From Monosporascus cannonballus (Eukaryota; Ascomycota; Sordariomycetes; Xylariales), in the NCBI GenBank assembly GCA_004154925.1, contig QJNS01000292.1:1-64000 (forward strand): a stretch of 64,000 bases of DNA, written 5' to 3'. Under the pieces are notes generated by a model. The model saw only the letters and a program-made list of their open reading frames with translations. It made no database searches and was not told where the DNA came from. Below, piece after piece: positions 49,850-61,223 of this stretch; the stretch's first letter is position 1, and every line of letters begins with the position of its first letter. The position numbers were made by a program, and so were the translations under genes.

Positions 49850-50281
49850 CTACCCAAGTAATCTGTAAAATACATTGTACTCAATTTCTCTTGTTCCTTG
49901 AGCATCGCCTATTATTATACACTTAACAGAAGGATGACTGTAGATAGTGATGGTGTGTGGAAGGCTCGCATCTCTTGGTTCGTCACTGGCGTTCAATGTG
50001 CTTAGAGTTGCCTTGAGTATATCTAACCACTTCAACGTGGCTTAGGGTTAATGCAAAACAACCCATATCAGCGATTGCAACAACCCCAATTAGTGCACAT
50101 CGTAATCGTAGACATCGAAGCTGATTGTTTCTATCTTGATCAATCCAATCTGGCTGGTCTTTGCTTCGCTGAGCTCTCGTACGAGATCTGCAGCTACTAA
50201 CCCAGGACACCACGAGAAGGTGCCAGCCAACCGTCCTGGGTCAGCCAGAACTCTCTGACTGACGCCTCCACGCAAGGCCAC
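49850..50281 (-). pseudogene. Frameshifted orphan coding remnant
   Basis: Two protein-like stretches on the minus strand lie in different frames: an upstream one ending SQIGLIKIETISFDVYDYDV, and a downstream one reading LDILKATLSTLNASDEPRDA through IIGDAQGTREIEYNVFY to a stop at 49850. No splice sites reconcile them, so a frameshifted relic is more likely than a two-exon gene. I do not recognise the family. Confidence 0.35.
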
Positions 50282-50362
50282 TTGGCCGGGGCTTCATAGG
50301 CTCCCCCAATGAATCGACAAATGGACGAGACAAACAGACAATGGAAACTAGGTTACATACCT

Positions 50363-50662
50363 TTATTGCCGCTGCTGGTCCCTTTTCAGAGCCTTTTCGG
50401 CCCGTTTCATCGCCCGAAAGCGCACGTCGTTCCCCGGCTCGTGCGAGAGCCAGACCCAGTCATCCGAGGCCTGCTCGGCTAGGGCTTTGGCTCGTTGGAG
50501 GGCAGCGGCGGGGGACACTACACCTCCGGAACGAAGTGTTGGCCTAAGCAAAATCCTAGTCAGTATGAGCTCTGTCAATATCGGCATAGGAACAAAGAAA
50601 AGACGCCTGCGGCTCATTAAAAACGAGCCGCTGTCGTCGTTTACGACAGCGAGTCGTTCCAT
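50363..50662 (-). CDS. Hypothetical 99-aa protein (doubtful)
   Basis: Minus frame from Met at 50662, with a plausible coding C-terminus (AAALQRAKALAEQASDDWVW, then RAMKRAEKALKRDQQ). The frame stays open upstream for about 40 codons without a Met, reading Ser/Arg-rich, so this could be a terminal exon. No family recognised. Confidence 0.3.
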   Translation of the reverse strand: MERLAVVNDDSGSFLMSRRRLFFVPMPILTELILTRILLRPTLRSGGVVSPAAALQRAKALAEQASDDWVWLSHEPGNDVRFRAMKRAEKALKRDQQRQ

Positions 50663-51081
50663 CCCGGTGAACGTGAAGAGTGTATAGGAGGGGATTGCAG
50701 ATGGGCGAAGACTTGAGCGAAGCCCAGATAACGGTCTGGAAACTTCCAGCCTATTGATGGTTGTGGTGATGGAAGAGGAAGAGAGACAACGAGCTCGTCA
50801 AAGTGTTCCGTCAATCTTGGGAAAGCATCATTATTATACTTGCCTAGGTCATGGTAGTGTCAAGGGAAGGAGAGTCCAACACCAAGTTCTCCGAGATAGC
50901 GGTGGTAGGTGCCATCCAGGAAATCCACCAACGGGAGGAACTATACGTTTCAGACTCGGTCAGTCTGATCCTAATTAACACTCTCCAACTGAACGGCGCT
51001 AGCGGAGAATTGACGGTAGGAACAGTGACGACATAGCAGGTGACGTATTAAACGATGGAACCGCTGAAGCCAGGCGCTACT

Positions 51082-52718
51082 CTAAGTCCGACCAGTTCCC
51101 TCCCTCCATATCTGCCACAAGGATGCAGGATCAATCACTCCACAGGGCAAGGCCAACTGATAAATAGCATCACCATGGGAACTAATGACATCGCCACATA
51201 GTCGTTGCTTCTCAACCTGAACACTAGATCGGGTGAACTCAGCGGCAACTCTTTCCCACGCCTCTACCATGCTTGGCCGTAGCTCTAGATCCCACGTGCC
51301 GCGCCATGTAATTGAAGAACGATTATCTTTCTTCTGATATATGAATGCGCAAGCTTCTCCCTTTCTACCGTTCCATATTGCCATAGTGTGCAGCTTCGGC
51401 ATACTCAGTGCAGCTACCCCAGCATCGTGTAATAGACCAGAAATTTCCGTACGGCTCGCTGTATAAGTTAATAGTTGTGATGTAAGGACTAGAGACTGTA
51501 GGTAGTTCCAAGTCCATAGTGGCTGAGATGCTTGGAAGAAATGCCGAGCATCGACCACGTATGAGGCGGAAAGTTGCTCAAGGCCGAGACTTCTATAGGC
51601 AAAAGCTGCACCAACCGTAGGATCCGCGCGCCGAATAGGATCTATCTGAAAGTTCGATCCTCTTGGGAGTGTTTGGAGTGGTGTAATATGGTCCTCATTG
51701 AAATCTTCGAACACTGATATTCTCTTGAGCCTCTTTGGTAGGCTTGCCTCGATCATGTTCCGATATTCTATCATTTGTTAGAAGCCTCAGACATTGGGAA
51801 TTCAAGGGGTGGAGGTGGAGGTAGTGGTGTAGGGAAAGGGGATTTAGTGTGTATTGTCAATATAGTATACTTACCCCTATCGTATATTCCCTGTATTATT
51901 GTATTCCATACTCGCCATGGCTCATAGATTATACACTCCAGCCGAGGAAGCTTGTCCAATAGAAGCTGTAGAGTCGTGGGAGCAAACCGACGGCGGACGT
52001 GTCGACGGAGGATAAAACTCGTAACTGCGCGAACTCCAGGCAGTGCTTCCGGAAAACGTAAGTTAACCCTTTCGAAGAGTCGCAATAGAGCCAGTCCGTG
52101 GGGAGGTGCAACCTGCTGACCATCGATCCAACCATGCTTTGGATCATGCCACCTGGAAGTAACTTCCTGTAGCTGGTTTCCAGCTTCGAAGGTTATATCT
52201 TCATCCTCAATACTAGCTCCGAAATAATAATTCTTGAACCAGTGTTGGGAGTCACTGGGGGATTGAACGCTAAGCTCTAATATTAAACCAATACCGACCG
52301 GATCCCAGGTGCTTAGAATGGAAAATAACTTCGAGATCGCTTTTCTTATAATGTAATTATTGCGTGATGCCCATGATCCCGATTCTCGCCATCGACAACT
52401 TCGACAAGTATATTTTGGAAGCTCTATGTTCAGCCAAACATGTGTTACGAGCTTCCTCTGCCGAGTGACCATATACTCGAAATCGTCAAGGCATGATTCT
52501 CGTAGCTTCAGTCGACGGAAGTTCCTTTTCTCTATAACAAGCTGCCATTCTTTACAGACTGAGGCATAGGAGGCCAAGCCACGATGTTCGTGTGCAAGTA
52601 TCTCCAGGATCATAAGGCGAAGCTCCGCGGGCAAGGAAACCCAACGTAGGGTGTCTTCTCGTTTCGGGTTGCGGTCGATCACTTCCTGGTCTTTGGTATC
52701 GTTTTTCCCTATTGCCAT
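51082..52718 (-). CDS. F-box-like protein, fungal orphan family
   Basis: Two exons on the minus strand, 51875-52718 and 51082-51767, joined by a 107-nt GT-AG intron (GTAAGT, branch CTAAC) in phase 1; 509 aa. Residues about 25-60 form an F-box-like helix bundle (RWVSLPAELRLMILEILA, ASYASVCKEWQLVIEKRNFR). The remainder matches a large Sordariomycete family of such proteins: KLRESCLDDFEYMVTRQR, HVWLNIELPKYTCRSC, HWFKNYYFGASIEDEDITF, LKRISVFEDFNEDH, MPKLHTMAIWNG, FIYQKKDNRSSITWRGTWDL, and a C-terminal PASLWQIWREG. Likely an SCF substrate adaptor if the F-box is real; the substrate is unknown. It is the only intact gene seen in the 49.6-60.6 kb island. Confidence 0.82.
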
Positions 52719-53531
52719 GATGAAAGGACATTAATGATTGATGGTGATAAAGATGGGGAAAAAATTCGAGCCGGTTCGAAAGGGCCGTTTAAAACTGGAG
52801 ACCTTGTGCAGTGTTTTTTTATCAAGGTTTCAATCAAGATTTTCCATCAAGGTTATCAAGCCGCTTTAGTGCAGGGTAATGCTTTTAAGGTCCTAAGATA
52901 CTTGTTGAAACGATACTTCACCAGAGTATCCGCCCGCCTGCTTCCGCCTCTGTCCATCCGCGACTCTTCATTTTCTTCCTGATATAATTATCCGGGCCGT
53001 CCGCGTATACCTCAAAAGTTGGCAGCAGCTGTTACGAATGACGAGTGACTCTTTGGGTGGTTTGATGCTGCGTATTCGATACATTCAAAGAAATGAGACA
53101 CGCTTTCATAGGTCATTTGTCGTGGAATAGGGGTATTTATGTTAGTCATCAAGCTCCCAGCACCACGGAAGAACCTTATTCCGGCGCGCCCACAGTATAT
53201 AGAGAGCTTCCTAGCCACCGCTCCTTAGAGCTCAATTCTAGTCAGACAATTATCACTTCCCACACTCTATGTTACCTTATCTACCGATCAGCCTAACTGT
53301 CACATCATTGTTAATGTATCCACGTCATTTAATTGGCAAAATCACCTGCACTCCTTTGCAAATCGAGGCACAAAGCCCAGGGAACATGCCAAGAAGCACG
53401 AAAGGATATGTAAAGAAACAGAATTGATTTCCAGTTTCGGGATTACCTAATTCAGCGAAGGCATCCTACTTGTGCTCTTTGGCAGTCTTGCACGTTTCCT
53501 GATCGATACGAGCAACCTCTGAAGACCATAG
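52719..53531. other. Intergenic
   Basis: No gene supported; small frames on both strands lack motifs. Likely contains the F-box gene promoter and the 3' end of the next broken gene. Confidence 0.4.
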
Positions 53532-55420
53532 CTACTGTGTCCGGTTCTGGCCAATCTGCCTGAAGTCTTCATCTCGGAAAGACCAGTCAGAGTCGAAGTA
53601 GTCTTCTTCCTCAGTAGTAACATCCTCCTCCTCTTCAGAACCCTGTATTTGCCACTTTTCCAGCTCCTTCAGCTGCTTGTAGGAAGGCTGAAATCGCGCC
53701 TCGAAAGCCTCGCGGACCATTTTTCGTGTTCCGTATCTAAATATTCGACGATGGGACACCACGGAAAAAACAACGTTATAGACCATGGCCTTGTTTTGGG
53801 CTTCTGACAAAGGCTCGCCGAGAATAAGAATATAGAGCAGCCTGAATGCGGAGTCTCGCGCCAGGCTTCTCACCGCCGTGTCTCTTCTCTCTTCTGGATC
53901 CCATTCTTCCTTACCTCTTCGCATATCGTTCAGAATGCCACGCAAGTTGCGCCCTCCAAGGACGTCAACCATACCATGTTGGAGAGACTCGCAGAGTCGA
54001 CGATAGGATAGCAGGTCTGTTGGTAGAAGACGAAAATATTGCCGGAATCCTTTCCGTGCACCAAATTCGATTATCTGTAATAATGATATATCTTCATGTG
54101 TCGACGATGATGCTATGGTTTTACCTGATCTCTGGAGATTCGTATCTTGGTTCGTGTTCTTCACGCTCTGGTACGGTTTGATTAACGGTCCAGGTGGCTT
54201 TTCACACGGTATAGTGGTTTCTTGACTGGGGTCGTGTAGGGCGCATGTAGCACTTTCTCCTTGCTACTTCATGCTCCAATGTGTGTAAAGGTCATCGGGA
54301 AGTGCCCTTTCCTGCCCACCAGTGGTGACCTTGATTGTGGATCCGCCACTGTATTCGATGACTGCGACCCGGTGATCACTTTGCTGGACCGATGCGACCA
54401 CTCTCTTAATTAGTGAAACCAATTCGGAGAGTGTCCTCTGGTTGGCGGCTTCCCAATCCTGAATACTCTGCTTCACATTGCGGGGTTGTACGTTGTTGAA
54501 AATGCCCCCTTGGTGGTAGGCTACCACCAGGTTTGGCGTTTGTGACATCCAGAGTTGAGGAGTAACATCAGTCATGTCCAGTTTTCGACTGGCAGCTCGC
54601 GTTTTGATCTCGAGGGTGGATGATAGATCCACTATCTGGTCGTCGCTTTTTACGACAGTTACTCATAAATTGTTGGCCGAGCCGTCATGTGTCGAGATAG
54701 AAAGTGCTCCCAAACTGTCTACTAGCCCCTCAGCTGCGTTTGCTGTCCTCGGAGTGGCGCTTGGTTGAGGTGTGTCGCCTAAGTAGCCATCGGTTTCGTG
54801 CCTTATGATACACTTTATATCGGCAAGACGATAAATAACGATTCTGTGATGGCCAGTATGCTCACTCTGTCTCTTGGTATACGCCCTTTCGAAATTGTGC
54901 CCGAAGCCTTTGAAGCCCTCGATTCTCTCATTTGTCTTCGTCTCTGCTCGCGTAAATATGGCTGTGTGGTCACCAGCGATTTCGATTCTAACCTTGAAAG
55001 GCTCCGCGGACGACGCTTGAACAAACCGTAGGAGCTTCCGTATATTATTTCTATCCGTGACCAAGTCGATATCATCGATTTCGAAGCCAGGGTGCTGGGC
55101 ATACAGAGCACGAAACAAAGGCTCAATAGGAGAGCGAGGGCTACGTGCTGCATTTTGGTCGATGTACACCATTCCAGAATCAGGTGCCAGTTTCATTGGC
55201 CTCGACGGAGGCGACCAGATAGGTGGCAGACCTTTCAAATTAGTCAGGGACAATCAATTTGCGCTCAGAACAGCACCTTACCAGGAACCGAGATGGTAGG
55301 AACAGATTTCTCGAGCCAACTGTAGGACGTGAGATGCCTCACTTCGGTGATCGTAGCTTGTGGAATATATGTCTCCTTGAGATCGGAGCGAGATATCTCA
55401 ACGAGGGTTGGAGACGCCAT
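53532..55420 (-). pseudogene. Orphan-family gene broken by two in-frame stops
   Basis: Exon 1 (55282-55420) starts MASPTLVEISRSDLKET and joins exon 2 (from 55231) across a 50-nt GT-AG intron in phase 1, giving TISVPGLPPIWSPP. One reading frame then runs to 53532 but is cut by TGA (54663-54665) and TAG (54264-54266). Without them it would be about 610 codons. First part: MVYIDQNAARSPRSPIEPLF, DIDLVTDRNNIRKLLRFV, GFGHNFERAYTKRQ, HHRIVIYRLADIKCIIRHET. Middle: TLEIKTRAASRKLDMTDVTP, QLWMSQTPNLVVAYHQGGIF, DDLYTHWS. Last: KGFRQYFRLLPTDLLSYRRL, DMRRGKEEWDPEERRDTAVR, TTEEEDYFDSDWSF. I recall relatives of the first part labelled geranylgeranyl pyrophosphate synthetase in fungal databases, but no DDxxD prenyltransferase motif is visible and I do not endorse that name. 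It may be a pseudogene, stop readthrough, or two genes. Confidence 0.6.
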
Positions 55421-55746
55421 ATTTGCTCAATTTAGTACGAAATTCGCGTTGTTCGCCGTTGATATTATAGCAATATCAGATGGATGGAAAGGCGAAGCGA
55501 AAAGAGAGTTGCTCCAAAGCTCATGCAAGGAGAAGAGAATAGAGAGCGGAGAAATCAACACTTATTGGGTAGGCACAGTTGTAGGCCTCCTGCATTGCCC
55601 TTACGTCACCCTCAAACAGGACGGCATTTGAGAGGCTATAGGGTGCGGGGTCTATCAGAGAAAATGCACTCCATCTTCTGTCTTCGTATTTAATACTGCT
55701 TCAAAATATCGGTTGGGCCCCCTAGTCGTTGTTCTTGTTCCGGAAC

Positions 55747-56281
55747 AATGTCTGCTTTATGGATTGCCAGCCACGAGTTCGCGTTCCATCAGGCCATAGT
55801 TAGCTTATCCGAACTGAGACAAACCCTGAGCGAGGATATCAGCTGCCGACAGAAACAGATAATCCCCGGTCGCCTGAGCATGTTTTTCGTTTCGAGGATG
55901 AACTGCAGCTGGCTGATCATATAGCTTACCTTGCTCATAGTGCTGAAGGGCCTTTGGAAATTGCAGCGGCATGTATTGAGGAGCAACAAAGCTCACCAGG
56001 ACCTGTGTTTCGAGTTGTTTCGAGTAACTCGCAATGAACTGCGACACGCCAGAGATGTTCAGAACTTAGGTGAGCTGCTTCAATTGGTGGAGAGATGTGC
56101 AAGGAACGGTAAGTGTGGGCGGCTTCCAAAACAGCGATATGCGCTAAACTATCCAGATATTGATGCAAAAGCCGCACAAGATGATCTGTTCGCCAAAGTG
56201 CTGGACATGAGTGAACATCGACTCCCCCAGAGATTGATGCCACCATGGTACCCTCCGCTTCCCCATTGGACTGCGAAATAG
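55747..56281 (+). pseudogene. Orphan fungal gene with two frameshifts
   Basis: Protein-like sequence runs through three frames: MSALWIASHEFAFHQAIVSL to CRQKQIIPG; then SPEHVFRFEDELQLADHIAY, LAHSAEGPLEIAAACIEEQQ; then NELRHARDVQNLGELLQLVE through DDLFAKVLDMSEHRLPQRLM to a stop at 56281. Shifts lie near 55865 and 56030 and no splice sites explain them. It is divergent from the preceding broken gene. Function unknown. Confidence 0.5.
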
Positions 56282-58059
56282 AATCGGTAGAGGATTTCGC
56301 TCTATCATCGCATAGGAACTATGTTAGTTCCAGGATTAGAATAATAGATTAATAGATACATTCTTCACCTCATCTGAAGTTATCACAAGTCATGGAAACT
56401 CTGAAGCCGTTGGAGACAAAGAAAACTGGCTCTGCTTTGCGTGACTTGATCAAAACTGTGGTCCTTTCCTGCATTGACATATGAGTTGGCAGGGAGAACA
56501 AATTATTAGAACTGCATCTGGGGCAATCGTTGGACATGCTTCCGGACGTGGAGAGGAAAACAGTCTTTCGGATCGACAAGATCGCCAGATACTTCAGTCT
56601 TTGCAGAGATCTAGGTGTTTACGCTAATATACCGAGAAATCAATATCTATAGCGCCGGCTCGATTACAGAATTAAGATGATATTTCTCAAGGTTTCATAA
56701 TTTAGGAAATATCATTATTTGCAACGATACTCCTGGAGGGGGGCCTAAGGTTGTATTAACACCGTACCACGAAAGGTAAGCCGATGACTAGACCTAAGCC
56801 GTTAGGTCAGCTCAGCGTCGACAACGTACCCACTTAGTCCGTACTGATCCAGGGCTCGTGGCTGATACAGGTCCCTCGGGATCGGTCTGTAAGGTAGGTT
56901 TCCCGCCTGGCTCTCGTCACCTTATGAATGACCGGCGCACGCGTTTAAACACAAGAATATACAAATTCCAGGCACCAGTCTGAAAACAAGGTTTTGGTCA
57001 TCCCGGGCCGGACCTGTGAGTACTGCGGCACGCTATGTAATTGGTCGGTAGCCTGGCACTTGGCACTGAGGCTTGGGTCTGGCGGGCGAGGTGAATAGAT
57101 ATCTTGCTTGAGTTTCGTAAGCCTTCGTTGTTTCTTGCCCCACTGATGGCATATATTGCACACTTGGTCTTCGTGGTTTATGACGAAGATCAACTTCAGC
57201 CCACATGTTTATCCAAGTCGATGCTCCCATTCACATTGTCGTCTAAAACTCTCCTATCTCCAGTACCCGCATACCCCAAAGTATCTGGTCATAGAAGCAT
57301 ATAGGTCATTAAGAAGTTAGTAGAGACTTATGTGGCAGATATGGGAGACTTCGGGGTATTTATCAAACCCGAGGCAGGTTGGGATGCTGCTCCAAGAGCA
57401 GACAGTCAGTGGCGGGAGACAAACCCCCTAGGGCGTAAAGGGGGTGGTGCGTGAAAGGGGGTGCTAACTTAGAGTAGGCGGGAATGGGGCTAATTATATT
57501 TAAGGGTGCAATATCAAAAGTGCCCAGGTCAAGCAAATAGTGGCGCCAGCTGTCAGCTAGCCTGGTGTGCTACAGCACATCAAATAAAGGGAAACTGTTG
57601 AGCTAAGTGGTACAATAAGTTCACACTTATTAATCAGTATCTTTTATTGCAGCCGTACCCGACAAGAACCACGTTTTAACCAGAAGATGTAAATTTTGAT
57701 ACTAGGTTATACAAAAGCAGTACGCATTACGAAAGCATACGTAATTAACACGATAAAATTACAATTATTGTCCTTTATATACAACAATTAAAAGTTTCGA
57801 AATGGCAGCATTTAACATCCGGTTTAACGCTTCTCCTCTCTCTCTTCGTCAAGGTAGCTATATAGTTGCCGCACGGAATCTTCTTGTCTCATTTCGAGTT
57901 ATGCCACACCACGACACCATGTCATCCAGATGCCCGGTAGAAAAAGATACATCGTCGCCTCTTTCGGTTAAGGCTGAGCAATACGAACGCGGCTGTTTCC
58001 ATCCACGGCGGGTAGGTATACTGCCATAGCGGGATTGCTGCTGTACCGCCTGGGCGCCC
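56282..58059. other. Intergenic
   Basis: No supported gene. Short frames on both strands (for example minus 56945-57193, plus 57802-58029) lack motifs. Confidence 0.4.
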
Positions 58060-59965
58060 CTAAGAACGTCCATGCTTGAATTTCACGTAGACGCCATGCT
58101 TGTAAGTGCTAACGAAGAGGCCCGTCGGATCCAGTCGGTGCGTGTGCAAGGTCATTTCGAAGTCTCGGAATAGATATGCCAGCAATATGGTGACCTCGGC
58201 GTGGGCGATGCTATTTCCGGTCAGTCGCTTGCCGTTATCAAGAGAGGACGGTACACTTACTTCATGCCAATGAACTGCCGCCTTTGCTGAACGTGCACAG
58301 ATTTTGATCAAGGCTCTTGCCGTTTCCACCAAGCCATCTACTTGGATCGTACAAGCGAGAATCCGGACCCCAAAGTTCTGGGTCAAAGTTCATAGTATAC
58401 GCTGACATGCCAGTCACGGTCTGATTTCCGTTAGTCTCTGAATGAATAGCCGACAGGCGAGCTTGCTGCAGCCCCGGTGTAACCTACTCCGGGAGGTACC
58501 ACCTGACCATTCACAGCCAACGGAGATTTGCCTTTGGGAACGACTCTAGGTAGTTGACCGGGAACTGGCATTGCGATTCTCAGCGATTCCTTCACACAAG
58601 CCCACTGCGAAAAGAATGGAAGTCAGCACCTAGGGACATTCGCTCCAACAGAGGGAGTCGACGAATTACTGACCAAGTACTCGATCTTCTCCAACTTCAA
58701 CAAGCTAGGCATGTGTCAGGTATTGTTGGGAGGTCAGAGTGGCAAGGTAACCCATTTATTGAAAACAGTCTGAAACCTGACCTTCCCCTTCATTTCTGGG
58801 GAGAAGCCACTCATACATATAGCCGGCCCTCGCATCGAGCTCGTAAAGGTGACGTAGCCCTGACGCGTATACCCCTTAGCACCTTACAGCATGTTATCAG
58901 GATCGGGCATGTGCTCGTCGAGAGTTTCAATGAGCTTCACCTTGACCTTCTCATCCCTAAGGATATAGAACAGCGAAGTTGCAAGGGTGAAGGCCGTTGT
59001 ATCGGAGCCAGCCAGCAAGATGTCTATTGCTTCCATGGCCTGTCGTGATCGGGGATGCCTTGTAGACTGTCGAAGATGATGGGGTGAGGCAGGTCTTCGG
59101 TGCGATTCTTGTAATGCGTCAAGGACTCGAATCAGAACTTTTATGTCAAAGTCAGTCGAGATGGCTGAGTTACAAAGGCATTACTTCTGCAATTTACAGC
59201 CTTTTGCGGAGAATGTACGTACCTTGTGCATTTGATGTATTTGGGCCGCTGCTCTATCAAACTTGCTGAGAAGAGACAGCGGAAAATTCTGAGCAAGAAA
59301 ACGTAAGAAGCCATTGTGTTGAAGCACAAGTAGCGACTCTCCGCTCGTATCGATTGCTTCCAAGAGGGTGGAGTTGAAGCCCTTCGGATCCTCGTGTAAC
59401 AGGTCTCGTGAGCATCCGAAGGCGAACTGGGAAATAATGTCAACTGTGACGCATCTGGAATTGCCCAGTCAGCTCCAAATCCGAGGTCAAAGACCGGACC
59501 ATACTGCAACCAACGGCACGCATCATTCTTGGGGGTGACGGAAAAAACAGACCTAAAGGCATAAGACACACCGACCAGACGACGGATCGCTTTCAAGTGC
59601 AGTTCATTCGGCCCAATTCGCAGCGCCTTGGTACCTGTAGTCGGTCTTTGTATCAGTCTATGGAGAGAAAACAACAGGCAGCAAGGTATGTAGACCGGGG
59701 GGGGGGGGGCATTACCATATTGGTGGTGTAGCTGCTCTAGGATGTGCTCCGGGAAGTGTGACAGCTTCTGCTTGTATAGCCATGACCTCGACATAGCCGC
59801 CTCGCGGGACTCTGGAAACTTGGAGAGAGGATGAAGATACAGCCGGTATAACCAGACGCAAACGGTGCCAACCACATAAAGCACCACACAAGCTGACGCG
59901 AGAGTCAAGGCCTGCTGGTATTTCGACGTTTCCGAGAGAACATTGGGCAGTGCTGGAAACTGCAC
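58060..59965 (-). pseudogene. Cytochrome P450 pseudogene
   Basis: Remnant of a microsomal fungal P450. N-terminal membrane anchor (ASACVVLYVVGTVCVWLYRL) and hinge YLHPLSKFPE are followed by an intron holding a G13 run, then TKALRIGPNELHLK. The region from GVSYAF to CVTVDIISQFAFGCS is shortened and frame-broken, losing much of the B-C/F area. Then come LLEAIDTSGESLLVLQHNGF, the I-helix AGSDTTAFT (58986-59012), the K-helix ESLR (58578-58589), PRVVPKGKSPLAVNGQVVPP and DPSRWLG. At the heme loop (58261-58300) the cysteine codon has become TTC (58272-58274) and bases are missing, shifting the frame. The C-terminus AHAEVTILLAYLFRDFEMTL remains. A catalytically dead relic; subfamily uncertain. Confidence 0.82.
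59697..59709. repeat. G13 run in a P450 pseudogene intron
   Basis: Thirteen G on the plus strand lie just inside the donor side of the first intron of the P450 relic. Confidence 0.7.
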
Positions 59966-60599
59966 TCCAAAGGCTTCGCTTACCTGGAAATGTATTTTAT
60001 CCTCGCCGACCTGGGTTTAACAAAGCTTAGGAACGACGCAGCTCGAAATTCTGGATCAGCTGGCCAGTCATTGATGCCGTATTCATAGGTCTCTCGGCAA
60101 CGCAGATAAATTGAATCGGCCGATCGGTTCAACCGGGCTGTTTCAAGACCGGTATGCTCTGGTTTCCGTTCCGCTAGTGCACAACAACTACATCCACTAC
60201 CGACTCCATTGCCGGCATCCATAAACCCCACACGGCCCCACACTTGGTAGCGCCTCCCTGACGCCTCCCGCTCGTTAAGCCCTGTTTACCGGGCATGGGG
60301 TGCTACGGCTGCCGGGGAGTGGAGCAACGAAGTTTCTGTTACGGCACAAAGAACAAGGGCTATAAAGAGAATTAATCAATTACGAACAAAATAGGTAAGG
60401 GGGGCGATGATCATATATTGAAAAGCTACTTGGTAAGACTGATCCCAGCTGGATATTTGTTGTAAGTTACGGAACTGGCCTGTACCCGGCCAAACCGACA
60501 TAACGAGCTCCGGCAAGGTCTCTGTTTGCCAAGTTTGATTTGCCTTCCTTAATATAGTAAGCTTGTGAACGGAATGGGCGAGGCTTATTATATCGAAAA
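59966..60599. other. Intergenic between P450 relic and solo LTR F
   Basis: May include the original P450 promoter or a missing first exon; no gene supported. Confidence 0.4.
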
Positions 60600-61003
60600 T
60601 GTTACGACCCAACAAGTTTCGGCCTCAAGAAACGGTCAAACAGGGATCACACGGACCACCCCATGGGTCACGTGACGGTGATCACTGCCAAGCCAGTGAT
60701 CAGAAGTGATCAAAGGTGATCGCAAGCGATCATGATCACTACCAGCCGTGTGATCATAAGTGATCAAGCTAAAAAGGAGAAAGATATATACGCTCATTAT
60801 TTCCATAGTTTAGATAGCTTCAGCTTGCAATACTCATCAATACCAATCGTTTGCAATATAACAATTCGTTACCCAAGGCACCTTTGGTATTACGAGACAT
60901 GACACGATTACTATATCTATTGCTCAGATTCCCACGATACTCCTGCCAACATAAACCCGTACGACTAAGGTTTAATAGTTGGTTAAACCCCTAGCTCGTC
61001 ACA
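60600..61003 (+). repeat. Solo LTR F (C family)
   Basis: 404 bp, TGTTACGACCC...CTAGCTCGTCACA, with a perfect TSD GAAAA (60595-60599 and 61004-61008). Its variable region is rich in TGATCA-based inverted repeats instead of the 35-bp units of element C. Confidence 0.92.
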
Positions 61004-61223
61004 GAAAATCCCGTTGCTTTAAAACCAACTTCCGCATATAAAATTTAGCTCGCCAAAAAAAAAAAAAAATAAGCGTACTCTGCGGCTCGTACGTATCGAT
61101 TTATTTCCAAGATTCTTGATAATTTGTATAATCTACACGAAAACTTGGTTATATCTTAAAGCACTAAAAACTTTAAAACCCCTAAACCGTCAACCTAGCT
61201 AATCGTTAATCTTATTAACTTAA

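Larger units (their letters stand above)
49606..51081. other. Gene-poor stretch with coding remnants
   Basis: Holds the two minus-strand remnants listed separately (49850-50281 and 50363-50662). Nothing else is supported. Confidence 0.4.

Noticed and set aside
54069..54118. Candidate 50-nt GT-AG intron in the broken orphan-family gene
   Set aside because: Splicing it shifts the frame away from the family-like KGFRQYFRLL sequence; reading through without splicing keeps the frame open.
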